Source: Gemella haemolysans (GTDB taxonomy: Bacteria; Bacillota; Bacilli; Staphylococcales; Gemellaceae). Taken from it: DNA of 64,000 nt. This document shows, one piece after another, positions 19,483 through 27,676 of the stretch. How positions within the stretch are numbered: position 1 is the first letter of the stretch; each line of letters begins with the position of its first letter. The position numbers and the translations under genes are program-made. The stretch spans positions 1,410,541 through 1,474,540 of the forward strand of contig NZ_CP050965.1 of NCBI RefSeq assembly GCF_012273215.1. Direction: 5' to 3'. Below the pieces are notes generated by a model that saw nothing but the letters and a program-made list of their open reading frames with translations, was not told the origin of the DNA and did not search any database.

Positions 19483-19660
19483 AAGGGGCTAACCCAAAAG
19501 ACCTAAATTTTAACAAAGTGTATATGAGAACTCATAGACGCAGTCGTTTATTGATATCTAAAATCGCTTTAGAAAAGCTTTTTAAATATCTAATAAACTG
19601 TGCGGGGGTGACTCGACAAAATCGATTTCTTCGAAATCACGATTTTTGAGTCACTCCCTT
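19483..19660 (+). repeat. Dispersed 5'-UTR repeat, copy B (before HAD gene)
   Basis: Same element as 9597-9771 but inverted in the window, because the downstream gene is on the plus strand. It starts AAGGGGCTAACCCAAAAG 12 nt after the peptidase stop and ends ATTTTTGAGTCACTCCC 34 nt before the HAD start. The head hairpin is GGGGGTGACTCGAC...GAGTCACTCCC; the middle inverted repeat is built on TTTATTGATATCTAAA and AAATATCTAATAAAC. Confidence 0.9.
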
Positions 19661-19694
19661 AAACATAAATAATCATTGATTTAGGAGGAAAAAT

Positions 19695-20429
19695 ATGAAA
19701 GAAAAGAAAATAGCTGCATTTTTTGATATTGATGGAACTCTATATAGAGATTCTCTAATGACAGAACATTTTAAAAAATTAATAAAATATGAAGTTGTAG
19801 ATGAAAGATATTGGATAAACGGTGTAAAAGATACATACATCAACTGGGATAAACGTTTTGAAGATTATGACAACTATCTATTCGGTGTATCTGAAGCTTA
19901 CGTTCAAGCAATAACAGGTCTTCATAAAAAATATATTGATTTCGCTACTGAACAAGTAATGAAACTTAAAGCAGATCGTGTTTATAAATTTACTAGAAAT
20001 ATTATTGAAAAACATAAAAAGAATGGTCATTTAATTATTTTCATTTCTGGTAGTCCTGACTATCTTGTTGAAGCTATGGGGAAAAAACATCATGCATTTC
20101 TTGCGATTGGTAGTAAATATATTATAGAAGATGATAAATTTACAGGTGAAGTAATTCCAATGTGGGATGCAGATAGTAAAAACAATATGATTGATAAATT
20201 GGTAGAAGAATATAACATAGATCTTTCTGAATCATTCGCTTACGGAGATACTAATGGGGATTATAATATGCTAAGACGTGTCGGCAATCCCGTTGCAATG
20301 AATCCGAGTCGTGAACTTCTTAGTAAAATCAAAGAAAACAAAGAGCTAGCTGAAAAAGCTACTATTTTAATCGAAAGAAAAGATGTTATTTATAAAACAC
20401 GAGCAACTATCGACATTGTTGAAATATAA
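19695..20429 (+). CDS. HAD-superfamily phosphatase, subclass IB
   Basis: A 244-residue cytosolic hydrolase of the HAD IB (SerB-like) group. Motif I is DIDGTL (catalytic D11 and D13), motif II is FISGSPDYL, motif III Lys is in the DSKNNMIDKL segment, and motif IV is YGDTNGDYNML. The helical cap lies between motifs I and II. Phosphoserine, phospho-sugar or lipid phosphate substrates are all possible; the sequence does not decide. AGGAGG is 8 nt before the ATG; repeat copy B lies just upstream. Confidence 0.88.
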   Translation: MKEKKIAAFFDIDGTLYRDSLMTEHFKKLIKYEVVDERYWINGVKDTYINWDKRFEDYDNYLFGVSEAYVQAITGLHKKYIDFATEQVMKLKADRVYKFTRNIIEKHKKNGHLIIFISGSPDYLVEAMGKKHHAFLAIGSKYIIEDDKFTGEVIPMWDADSKNNMIDKLVEEYNIDLSESFAYGDTNGDYNMLRRVGNPVAMNPSRELLSKIKENKELAEKATILIERKDVIYKTRATIDIVEI

Positions 20430-20435
20430 AACACA

Positions 20436-20467
20436 ACAAGAGCCTGACCTAATCGTCGGACTCTTGT
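20436..20467 (+). terminator. Terminator after the HAD gene
   Basis: Stem ACAAGAGCCTGA / TCGGACTCTTGT around CCTAATCG, followed by ATTTTTTATTC. It may also serve the converging pnuC. Confidence 0.85.
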
Positions 20468-20499
20468 ATTTTTTATTCTATTCAATCATTTTCTTCAGA

Positions 20500-21201
20500 C
20501 TATTCTTCTGAATCTTTCCACACAAATAGTGCTCCAACACTGTTGATAATGTAGAAGATATATTTACCAACATTAGCAAAATTCCCTTGAACAATTGCTT
20601 TTGTAAGTTGAACAAAATTATATAGTAACCAGAATGGCCATTGTGTCGTTAACTTGAATGTATTTAATCCATTACCCATTAATGAAAATGCAAACGCAAT
20701 TGTAGTAATATACGCAAGAGTACTCATTTTACCATGATATCCAATGTAGTTTGTCGCATAAGAAAATACAAATGAAAGAACTGCAATTGCTGTTAATACT
20801 GAATATAATTTCGCTTTAGACATTGTATTTGGTTTGTCTGTAGACTTATTCCACACATAGATTGCACCTAGATAGATTAAAAATGTCACTGGATATGTAA
20901 TAATTGCCGCCTTATTTCCTAAAATATAATCAATCACTCCCGATAACACTGCATTAATAATACCTAAATAGTTTCCAAGCTTACTTAATTTTCCTGTAAA
21001 TCTTGTCGATAACATCGAAATACCAACATTAATAACAGAAATAAGTCCAAATGGTACAAGTGCAGTCCACGGTCCCCAATCAACGAATTTATCCAATCTC
21101 GTTGCTAAATAACCTGATGCAATAGCTATGCTAATTACTAAAATAACTCCTAATAAATCAAACCATTTTGATGTTGCAAATATTTTTAACTTTTGTTTCA
21201 T
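20500..21201 (-). CDS. pnuC: Nicotinamide riboside transporter PnuC
   Basis: A 233-residue membrane protein with about seven or eight hydrophobic segments. It fits the PnuC family, facilitators that take up nicotinamide riboside for NAD synthesis. Key region near the C-terminus: TTQWPFWLLYNFVQLTKAI, GNFANVGKYIFYIINS and LFVWKDSEE, matching the W-x-x-W, YN and K-Y-x(5)-N-S features of PnuC. It is monocistronic and follows a structured leader (21228-21293), suggesting cofactor-responsive control. An NAD kinase or nicotinamide-riboside kinase gene is not adjacent. Confidence 0.88.
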   Translation of the reverse strand: MKQKLKIFATSKWFDLLGVILVISIAIASGYLATRLDKFVDWGPWTALVPFGLISVINVGISMLSTRFTGKLSKLGNYLGIINAVLSGVIDYILGNKAAIITYPVTFLIYLGAIYVWNKSTDKPNTMSKAKLYSVLTAIAVLSFVFSYATNYIGYHGKMSTLAYITTIAFAFSLMGNGLNTFKLTTQWPFWLLYNFVQLTKAIVQGNFANVGKYIFYIINSVGALFVWKDSEE

Positions 21202-21227
21202 AAAGTATTTTATTCCTTTTTTTAATT

Positions 21228-21293
21228 ATTACATTTTTATTATGTAATCCTAATTTTTTAGGTTCTTAGTAACTTTTTTATACCGCTTACTAA
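21228..21293 (-). promoter_or_regulatory. Structured leader of pnuC, possible riboswitch
   Basis: Reading toward pnuC, three hairpins follow each other: TTAGTAA/TTACTAA (21293-21266), CCTAA-AAAA-TTAGG (21262-21249) and ATTACAT/ATGTAAT (21248-21228). The last ends 27 nt before the ATG, close to the AAAGGAA ribosome binding site. pnuC genes of related Gram-positive cocci are known to carry NAD-II class riboswitches. I could not align this leader to that consensus from memory, so the class is an inference. Confidence 0.45.
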
Positions 21294-21524
21294 AAATCTT
21301 ATTTTCATTATACATCAAACATTTTCAACTTTCAATAAAATTATTTTCACGCTTTCACATAATTATTATATAACATAAATAATTTCTTAATAGATACTGA
21401 CTACATTTCCTCTATTAAAGTTTTTAATCTAATACATAAAAATCATTTATTTTTTTACTTCATTAGAAATTTTTTTATTTTTATCATAAAACTTTTATTT
21501 TTTAAAAAATTTCTTTCTAATTAC

Positions 21525-21557
21525 TTTACTTTCTAATTGATAATGATTATAATTTAT
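21525..21557 (+). promoter_or_regulatory. Promoter and Fur box of the efe-tat operon
   Basis: TTTACT (21525-21530), 17-nt spacer, TATAAT (21548-21553). Overlapping the -10 is TGATAATGATTATAA (21538-21552), a 7-1-7 Fur box with 6 of 7 arm positions symmetric. Compared with the 19-bp consensus GATAATGATAATCATTATC, 21539-21557 matches about 14 positions. Iron-loaded Fur would block RNA polymerase here. Confidence 0.85.
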
Positions 21558-21596
21558 AATAGAACAAATATTAATCATGAAAGTGAGTTTAAATTA

Positions 21597-22475
21597 ATGA
21601 AGAAAAATAAATTATTTTTAGCACTAATGGCTGGAACTATCGTAATTAGCGGATGCTCTGCTAAATCAGAAAAAAAAGAAGAAAATAAATCAGCACAAGT
21701 TGATACATCAAAAGGAACAAAAGAACAACTTAAACAAGCTACTGAGCTTTACAAAAAATTCGTAGAAAACCAAGTGGATACTCTACTTAAAGACACAGAA
21801 AAATTTGCTGAAACTATTAAAGCAGGAAATCTGGAAGAAGCTAAAAAACAATACCCACTTATTCGTATGGCATATGAACGTTCAGAACCAATTGCAGAAA
21901 GTTTTGGAGAATTAGATGTTAACATCGACTTCCGTCTTGCTGACTACTTAGAAGAAAATAAAACTGAAGACGGATGGCGTGGATTCCACAGAATAGAAAA
22001 GATTATGTGGGAAAAAAATACTACTAAAGGTACTGAAGAATATGCAGACCAATTAGTAAAAGACGTTAAAGAACTAAAAGCAAAAGTTGCTACTGTTGAA
22101 GTTACACCTGACTTAATGGTAACTGGAGCTGTTGACCTACTTAACGAAGTTGCAACACAAAAAATTACAGGTGAAGAAGAAATCTTCTCTCACACTGACC
22201 TTTACGACTTCAAAGCTAATATCGAAGGTGCTGAAGAAATCTTCAAAATCTTTAAACCTTTAATCGAGAAAAAAGACAGCAAATTAGCAAAAGATTTAGT
22301 TGAAAAATTCGCTACAATCAACAGTCTATTAGATAAATACAAAACTGATGACAAAAATTATAAACTATATACTGACTTAACAAAAGAAAATACAAAAGAA
22401 CTTTCTGAAGCAGTAACAAAATTAGGTGAACCACTTTCACAAATGGGTGTAATTTTAGACGAAGAGGCTAAGTAA
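21597..22475 (+). CDS. efeO: Iron-uptake lipoprotein EfeO/EfeM (imelysin domain)
   Basis: Surface lipoprotein of the EfeUOB ferrous/ferric iron uptake system. Residues 1-20 are a lipoprotein signal ending VISGC. The rest is an M75/imelysin domain with the family motif around GWRGFHRIEKIMWEKN (HxxE at the metal site) and helical repeats; the N-terminal cupredoxin domain of long EfeO is absent, as in EfeM. I place the start at the ATG at 21597, since upstream in-frame ATG codons lie inside the promoter and Fur box. It is the first of five operon genes, 1 nt before efeB. Confidence 0.92.
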   Translation: MKKNKLFLALMAGTIVISGCSAKSEKKEENKSAQVDTSKGTKEQLKQATELYKKFVENQVDTLLKDTEKFAETIKAGNLEEAKKQYPLIRMAYERSEPIAESFGELDVNIDFRLADYLEENKTEDGWRGFHRIEKIMWEKNTTKGTEEYADQLVKDVKELKAKVATVEVTPDLMVTGAVDLLNEVATQKITGEEEIFSHTDLYDFKANIEGAEEIFKIFKPLIEKKDSKLAKDLVEKFATINSLLDKYKTDDKNYKLYTDLTKENTKELSEAVTKLGEPLSQMGVILDEEAK

Positions 22476-22476
22476 T

Positions 22477-23712
22477 ATGGAAGAATCTGGTAAAAAATGG
22501 ATTGACAAAAAAATAACAAGACGTGATTTCCTAAAGAAAGCAGGAATGACTGGAGCTGGTGCCGTTGTCGGAGCCTCTGCTCTTGGAGGATTTTTCGCTA
22601 ACAAAGCTGAAAATAACAGAGTTATTGCTGATGGAGACGAAAAGATTACATTCTACGGTAAACATCAAGCTGGTATTACTACTCTTATGCAAAAATGTGT
22701 TTATTTCGTAGTATTAGATTTACACTCTACTAAACGTGATGATGTTATTGAGATGTTCAAAGAATGGACAAAATACAGTGAAAAATTAATGAACGGCGAA
22801 TTAGTCGAACCTGCGCTTAAAAACCATTATTTACCACCAAAAGATACTGGAGAAACGGTAGGACTAAACCACTATCGTTTAACCCTTACATTCGGAATTA
22901 GTCCAAGTTTTCTAAAAAAAATGAACTTGGAAAATAAAAATCTTGAAGAGTTTAAAGACCTACCACCTTTTGCTAGGGAACAACTTAAAGAAAAATATAC
23001 TGGTGGAGATATATGTATTCAAGCATGTGCAGATGATGAACAAGTAGCCTTTCACGCTGTTCGTAACCTAGTTAGAAAAGCTCGTTCTACAGTAACTATG
23101 AAATGGAGTCAATCAGGTTTTGCTGCAATTGGAAATCGAGTTGAAACACCTCGTAATCTTTTTGGATTTAAGGACGGTACTGCCAACGCTACTAAAGAAG
23201 AACAATTTGATAAAATCGTATGGTGTGATAAAGATAACTGGATGAAAAATGGAAGTTATATGGCTGTTAGACGTATTCAGATGCACCTTGAAACTTGGGA
23301 TAGAACAAATTTAAATGAACAAGAAAATACCTTTGGAAGATATAAAGAAAGTGGTGCTCCTTTCGGTGAGACTGATGAATTCGCACCTATAGACCTTAAC
23401 AAAAAAGGTCCGGATGGAAAACCTTTAATACCTGTAACTTCACATGTCCATTTAGCTCATAAACCTGGTGTTGAATTACTTAGAAGATCGTATTCTTATT
23501 CAGACGGCATAAATGAAACTACAGGTCAATTTGACTCAGGTCTCCTATTTATTTCTTTTCAAAAAGATCCAAAACAATTTATTACAATTCAAAACAGCTT
23601 AGGAACTGAAGATAAAATGAATGAATACATAACTCATATAGGTAGCGGCCTATTTGCATGTTTTGGAGGAATTAAGGAGGGTGAATATATTGGCCAAAAA
23701 CTTTTTGACTAA
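22477..23712 (+). CDS. efeB: Tat-exported Dyp-type haem peroxidase EfeB
   Basis: EfeB/FepB is a deferrochelatase/peroxidase that handles haem or oxidises ferrous iron for EfeU. The 411 residues begin with a twin-arginine signal: TRRDFLKK (R15, R16) and a hydrophobic stretch AGAVVGASALGGFF. The Dyp motif is GFKDGTANAT (GxxDG), and the distal region has VHLAHKPGVELLRRSYSY. It should be folded with haem in the cytoplasm and exported by Tat; tatC and tatA lie in the same operon. Confidence 0.95.
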   Translation: MEESGKKWIDKKITRRDFLKKAGMTGAGAVVGASALGGFFANKAENNRVIADGDEKITFYGKHQAGITTLMQKCVYFVVLDLHSTKRDDVIEMFKEWTKYSEKLMNGELVEPALKNHYLPPKDTGETVGLNHYRLTLTFGISPSFLKKMNLENKNLEEFKDLPPFAREQLKEKYTGGDICIQACADDEQVAFHAVRNLVRKARSTVTMKWSQSGFAAIGNRVETPRNLFGFKDGTANATKEEQFDKIVWCDKDNWMKNGSYMAVRRIQMHLETWDRTNLNEQENTFGRYKESGAPFGETDEFAPIDLNKKGPDGKPLIPVTSHVHLAHKPGVELLRRSYSYSDGINETTGQFDSGLLFISFQKDPKQFITIQNSLGTEDKMNEYITHIGSGLFACFGGIKEGEYIGQKLFD

Positions 23713-25387
23713 AATTATTTTAGCCTTTATCGTGATTCTTAGTTTCAGCTCACCGTATTTAAAAACTATTGTAGCTAAAGAATCGTATAGTAATCCTTTC
23801 ATAAAAATTACAGATGCCAACACCGCATTAACAAACAATGATAAAGATAAAGCTAAAAAATTAATAGATGAATTTAAAACAGAATTTGAGTCTACAAAAA
23901 ATTCAGATTCTGAAGCTGGAAAAAAAGTTAAACAAACATTAAAATCAAACGACATCAACGAAGATCAACTTAGAGAATTATCAACTGCCCTACTTGCTTT
24001 TGAAAATGAACAAAATCCTCTTGATGTTGAAGCAGAAAAGAAAGCTTTTAAAACAAAACTCTTTCCTGCTTTTGATAAATTAGAAAAAGCAATTGATACT
24101 AAAAATGTAGAAACTATGAAAGCAGAGTATGTAAAATACAACGCTGCTTGGGTTAGAAATGAAGGTATCGTAAGAACACTTGAACCTGCTTACTATGGAA
24201 AAGTCGAAACAACAATGTCATTTCTTCGTAGTTCAATGGAAGTTGAACCTTACGACTATCAAACTACAAAAATGTATTTAACAGATTTAAAAAACTACCT
24301 TGACGATTTTCTAGCTGGTAAAAAACTAGAACAATCTTCAGATGTAAAAACACTTGAACAAGGTATAAAACTTCTAGAAGAAAGTTACTCAGCATTCAAA
24401 GATGGTAACAAAGCTCAAGGTTCTCAAAAAATGAAGAAATTCATTGAAGTTTGGCCTGTTATCGAAGGAGAAGTCCGTACACGTAACGCTTCGTTATATA
24501 CTAAAGTAGAGAGTGAAACTCCTATAATAATGGTTAAAGGTAACGAGCAAAAATATCAAGACCAACTTAAAAACTTGATTTCAGAGCTTTCTAAAATCGA
24601 TACGAAGTCTAACTATACTGCATTAGGTTCTATGCTAATTTTACTTCGTGAAGGTGTGGAAGCACTTATTATCGTTCTTTCATTAGCCAGCGCCTTAAAA
24701 GCAGCAAAACAAAGAAAAGGTTTAATTTGGATATACGCAGGAGCTGTAGTAGGTATTCTTTCTAGTATTCTTGCAGCTGTAATCTTAAAATATTCATTCC
24801 CAGCTCTGTCATCTGGTACTAACAGAGAAATTATCGAAGGTGTTGTTGGTATCTTCGCAGTAGTAATGATGATAGGTATCGGAATTTGGCTACATAGTAA
24901 AAGTTCTGTTAAAGCATGGAAAAAATATATGGACACTAAACTAAATCTAGTACTTTCAACTGGAAGTTTCATATCTATGTTCACACTTAGCTTCCTAGCT
25001 GTATTTAGAGAAGGTGCCGAAACTATTCTATTCTATGCTGGTATCATGCCACTTATTTCAACAACTAACTTATTAATCGGTATAGTGCTTGCTGTTGTTG
25101 CATTGATTATTATCGGTATAATCATGGTAAAAGCTTCAGGAAAACTTCCTATCAGTAAAGTATTCCTAGTACTATCTTGGTTAATCTATATTCTAGGATT
25201 CAAGATGCTTGGAGTAAGTGTACATGCTCTACAAATAACTGATATTGTTTCAAATCATATTATAGACTACTTACCTACTATCGAAATCTTAGGAATTTAT
25301 CCTAGTTACGAAGTAGTAATAGCTCAACTAATTTATATCGTCGTTGTAGCTATTAGTATATTCTATGAAAAATCTAAAAATAAATAG
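23690..25387 (+). CDS. efeU: Iron permease EfeU (FTR1 family) with extracellular domain
   Basis: High-affinity iron permease. The C-terminal half has seven hydrophobic segments and two REGxE iron-binding motifs (REGVE ~320-324, REGAE ~440-444). An N-terminal signal/anchor (FIVILSFSSPYL) and ~270 helical, Lys/Glu-rich residues precede the channel; such an extracellular helical domain is found in some Firmicute EfeU/FetM-like proteins and may bind iron like EfeO. I choose TTG at 23690 (565 residues) because AAGGAGG lies 9 nt before it; the gene then overlaps efeB by 23 nt. Confidence 0.93.
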   Translation: MAKNFLTKIILAFIVILSFSSPYLKTIVAKESYSNPFIKITDANTALTNNDKDKAKKLIDEFKTEFESTKNSDSEAGKKVKQTLKSNDINEDQLRELSTALLAFENEQNPLDVEAEKKAFKTKLFPAFDKLEKAIDTKNVETMKAEYVKYNAAWVRNEGIVRTLEPAYYGKVETTMSFLRSSMEVEPYDYQTTKMYLTDLKNYLDDFLAGKKLEQSSDVKTLEQGIKLLEESYSAFKDGNKAQGSQKMKKFIEVWPVIEGEVRTRNASLYTKVESETPIIMVKGNEQKYQDQLKNLISELSKIDTKSNYTALGSMLILLREGVEALIIVLSLASALKAAKQRKGLIWIYAGAVVGILSSILAAVILKYSFPALSSGTNREIIEGVVGIFAVVMMIGIGIWLHSKSSVKAWKKYMDTKLNLVLSTGSFISMFTLSFLAVFREGAETILFYAGIMPLISTTNLLIGIVLAVVALIIIGIIMVKASGKLPISKVFLVLSWLIYILGFKMLGVSVHALQITDIVSNHIIDYLPTIEILGIYPSYEVVIAQLIYIVVVAISIFYEKSKNK

Positions 25388-25394
25388 GTAACAA

Positions 25395-26111
25395 ATGATG
25401 AAATATGGAGATAAAATATCTACCGTAGATCATCTAACTGAACTAAGAAAGAGACTAATACTAAGCCTTGTGTTTTTTATTGTCTCTTTCATAGTGAGTT
25501 TATTATGGTCTGCGGATATTTATAAATTTTTAACTAGTAATTTTAATAATAAATTGATTGTTCTTGGACCTAATGATATACTATGGATATATCTAACACT
25601 CGCAGGTATTTGTGCCTTCACTTTTTCGATACCATTTATCTGTTATCAAATTTTGGCATTTATAAAACCTGCACTAGAAGAAAAAGAAGCCCGTGCATTA
25701 CTAGCTTATATACCAGCTGTATTCATTTGCTTCATAGTAGGTTTAATCTTCGGGTTCTTTCTAGTAACCCCAGCTATTTTAAATGTGCTTCTTTCTATTG
25801 GTGATGACTTGTTCAATACACAATTAACAGCTCAAAATTATCTATCGTTTGTTATTAATACTACGATTCCGATAGCAATACTTTTTGAATTCCCTGTTGT
25901 TGTAGCATTTTTAACATCATTAGGTATTCTAACACCATCATTTTTAACACGTAATAGAAGATATGCATATTTTATACTAATCGTAATAGCTGTTGTTATT
26001 ACACCCGCTGACTTTATCAGCGACATCGTTATGTCTATACCATTAATTTTAATTTATGAAATTAGTATCGTTATTAGCAAGTATATTTACAACAAAAGAG
26101 GTGAAAAATAA
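25395..26111 (+). CDS. tatC: Sec-independent protein translocase TatC
   Basis: TatC recognises twin-arginine signals. The 238-residue product has six membrane segments and the family motifs: an N-terminal STVDHLTELRKRL (HLxELRxR) and FxxPAILN-like FFLVTPAILNVLLS, with ITPADFISDIVMSIPLILIYEISI near the end. It follows efeU by 7 nt and overlaps tatA by 1 nt. A dedicated Tat system beside a Dyp peroxidase is known from the S. aureus fepABC-tatAC locus, so EfeB is the evident substrate. Confidence 0.97.
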   Translation: MMKYGDKISTVDHLTELRKRLILSLVFFIVSFIVSLLWSADIYKFLTSNFNNKLIVLGPNDILWIYLTLAGICAFTFSIPFICYQILAFIKPALEEKEARALLAYIPAVFICFIVGLIFGFFLVTPAILNVLLSIGDDLFNTQLTAQNYLSFVINTTIPIAILFEFPVVVAFLTSLGILTPSFLTRNRRYAYFILIVIAVVITPADFISDIVMSIPLILIYEISIVISKYIYNKRGEK

Positions 26112-26305
26112 TGGGATTTTTACGTGATATCGGGGCTCCTGGAGTTATAGTTCTTATTATAGCTGCTCTAATCATCTTCGGTCCTAAACGTCTACCTGAA
26201 CTTGGAGAATCAATAGGAAAAATGTTTACATCATTTAAAAAATCAATTTCGGGACTGACTGAAGAAGAAAACTCAACAAAACAAGACGAAAAAAAAGAAA
26301 ACTAA
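26111..26305 (+). CDS. tatA: Sec-independent protein translocase TatA
   Basis: 64 residues: a short N-terminal segment, one membrane helix (VIVLIIAALIIFG), the FGPKRLPELG hinge and an amphipathic helix (ESIGKMFTSFKKSISG) with an acidic/basic tail. It forms the pore of a minimal TatAC translocase, with no TatB, as in most Gram-positives. AGAGGTG lies 6 nt before the ATG, inside tatC. Confidence 0.97.
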   Translation: MGFLRDIGAPGVIVLIIAALIIFGPKRLPELGESIGKMFTSFKKSISGLTEEENSTKQDEKKEN

Positions 26306-26307
26306 AA

Positions 26308-26350
26308 ATAGACTTTACAATATGTTTAAAAGCATATCTGTAAAGTCTAT
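26308..26350 (+). terminator. Terminator of the efe-tat operon
   Basis: Long stem ATAGACTTTACA / TGTAAAGTCTAT with an inner ATATG/CATAT extension, followed by TGTTTTGTCTTT. It lies just before the convergent metA stop and may serve both directions. Confidence 0.85.
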
Positions 26351-26360
26351 TGTTTTGTCT

Positions 26361-27278
26361 TTATTTTGATAGTTCAGTTAAATCATATGGTGTTTGTTGA
26401 TAAACTTGGTTTAACCAGTTGTGATAGAATAAGTAAGCTACACCTCTCCATCTATTTTTAGGAGTTTTTGTATCATCATTTCCTGGGTAATAATTCACCG
26501 GAACTTCTATTGGTAGATTACTATTTTTATCACGAACATACTCATTGTGAAGTGTATCAGCATCATATTCAATGTGCCCTGTCACAAATACTTTTCTTAA
26601 ATCTTTAGTTGCTGCAAGAAGTGTTCCAACCTCTTCTGATCTAGCTAGTACATCAAGCTCAGAAATAGTAGGAAGTTTTTCTTCCTCTATCTTAGTATGT
26701 CTAGAATGAGGAGCTAAGAATGTATCTGTAAATCCTCTAGTTAGTGTGTGATTTTCTATAAGAACATCGTGTTCAAAAACCCCAAATATCTTATCATCAA
26801 CTTGCTCTTTTTTTACACCAAAATGGTAATATAAACTTGCTTGTGCAGCCCAACATATATTTAATGTTGAAAATACATGCGTTTTACTCCAATCAAAAAT
26901 TTGATTTAACTCTCCCCAATAGTTTACATCTTCGAATTCTAAATGTTCAATTGGCGCTCCCGTAATAATTAGCCCATCATAATAGCTGTATTGCACTTCA
27001 TCAAATGTTTTATAGAATTTTTCTAAGTACGATTGTGGCGTATTTTTTGCCACGTGACTAGTAGTATGTAAAAATTCTACTTTGATTTGAAGTGGAGAAT
27101 TCCCTAAAAGCCTTAATAACTGACGTTCTGTTTCTTCTTTCTTCGGCATTAAATTCAAGATTAGTATTTTTAAAGGTCTAATATCTTGGTTTTTCGCCCT
27201 ATTTTCCTCTATTACTACTACCCCTTCTTCCAATAATTTATTTTTCACTGGTAATTCATTTTGTATACATATTGGCAT
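26361..27278 (-). CDS. metA: Homoserine O-acetyltransferase (MetA type)
   Basis: Acylates homoserine, the first committed step to methionine. The 305-residue product is the class I glutamine-amidotransferase-like MetA: nucleophile C142 in NICWAAQ, catalytic His in APHSRHTKI and Glu in TGHIEYD. Residue 111 is Glu (GAPIEHLEF). Published work on B. cereus and E. coli MetA links Glu111 to acetyl-CoA and Gly111 to succinyl-CoA, so this is predicted to be an acetyltransferase despite the usual 'succinyltransferase' label. A methionine T-box leader precedes it; it has its own promoter and is monocistronic. Confidence 0.95.
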   Translation of the reverse strand: MPICIQNELPVKNKLLEEGVVVIEENRAKNQDIRPLKILILNLMPKKEETERQLLRLLGNSPLQIKVEFLHTTSHVAKNTPQSYLEKFYKTFDEVQYSYYDGLIITGAPIEHLEFEDVNYWGELNQIFDWSKTHVFSTLNICWAAQASLYYHFGVKKEQVDDKIFGVFEHDVLIENHTLTRGFTDTFLAPHSRHTKIEEEKLPTISELDVLARSEEVGTLLAATKDLRKVFVTGHIEYDADTLHNEYVRDKNSNLPIEVPVNYYPGNDDTKTPKNRWRGVAYLFYHNWLNQVYQQTPYDLTELSK

Positions 27279-27309
27279 TGTCTATCTCCTTAACTACTCT
27301 TTTTCTTAA

Positions 27310-27581
27310 ATAAAAAAACTCGCCACTATTACAAACTTATGTAATAGGGACGAGTCTATCGTGTTACCACCCATGTTCGTGAATATATTTATTCACCTTT
27401 ATCGATACGTGTTCATATCGTTGTGCTGTATCGCGCACTTACGTAATTACCTATTAGATAATTATTACTCCGAGACCATTTTCAATTATATCTTTTCTTA
27501 CTTTCTTCCACCAACCGAAAGTTCTCTGCTTTGAATCAATTATAACCTACTTATCTCTTCAATGTGTTTCATATTAGTTTA
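27310..27581 (-). promoter_or_regulatory. Methionine T-box leader of metA
   Basis: On the minus strand: a Stem I region with AGAGAACTTTCGG and GGTTGGTGG; the specifier loop TTGAAAATGGTC with codon ATG (27479-27477) for tRNA-Met; the T-box sequence ATGGGTGGTAACACG (around 27373-27359) that pairs with the tRNA 3' end; and the terminator ACTCGTC...GGCGAGT followed by seven Ts (27355-27311). Uncharged tRNA-Met would stabilise the antiterminator and turn metA on. Confidence 0.93.
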
Positions 27582-27587
27582 CTTAAC

Positions 27588-27616
27588 ATTATAAAGAATT
27601 TAACACTATTTGTCAA
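27588..27616 (-). promoter_or_regulatory. Promoter of metA
   Basis: Minus-strand TTGACA (27616-27611), 17-nt spacer, TATAAT (27593-27588). Transcription should begin near 27581 and read through the T-box leader. Confidence 0.88.
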
Positions 27617-27676
27617 TAGAAAGCGCCTTAAAAATCTTAAAAGCAAAGAAATCTATGATTCTCCATTACCGATGAA

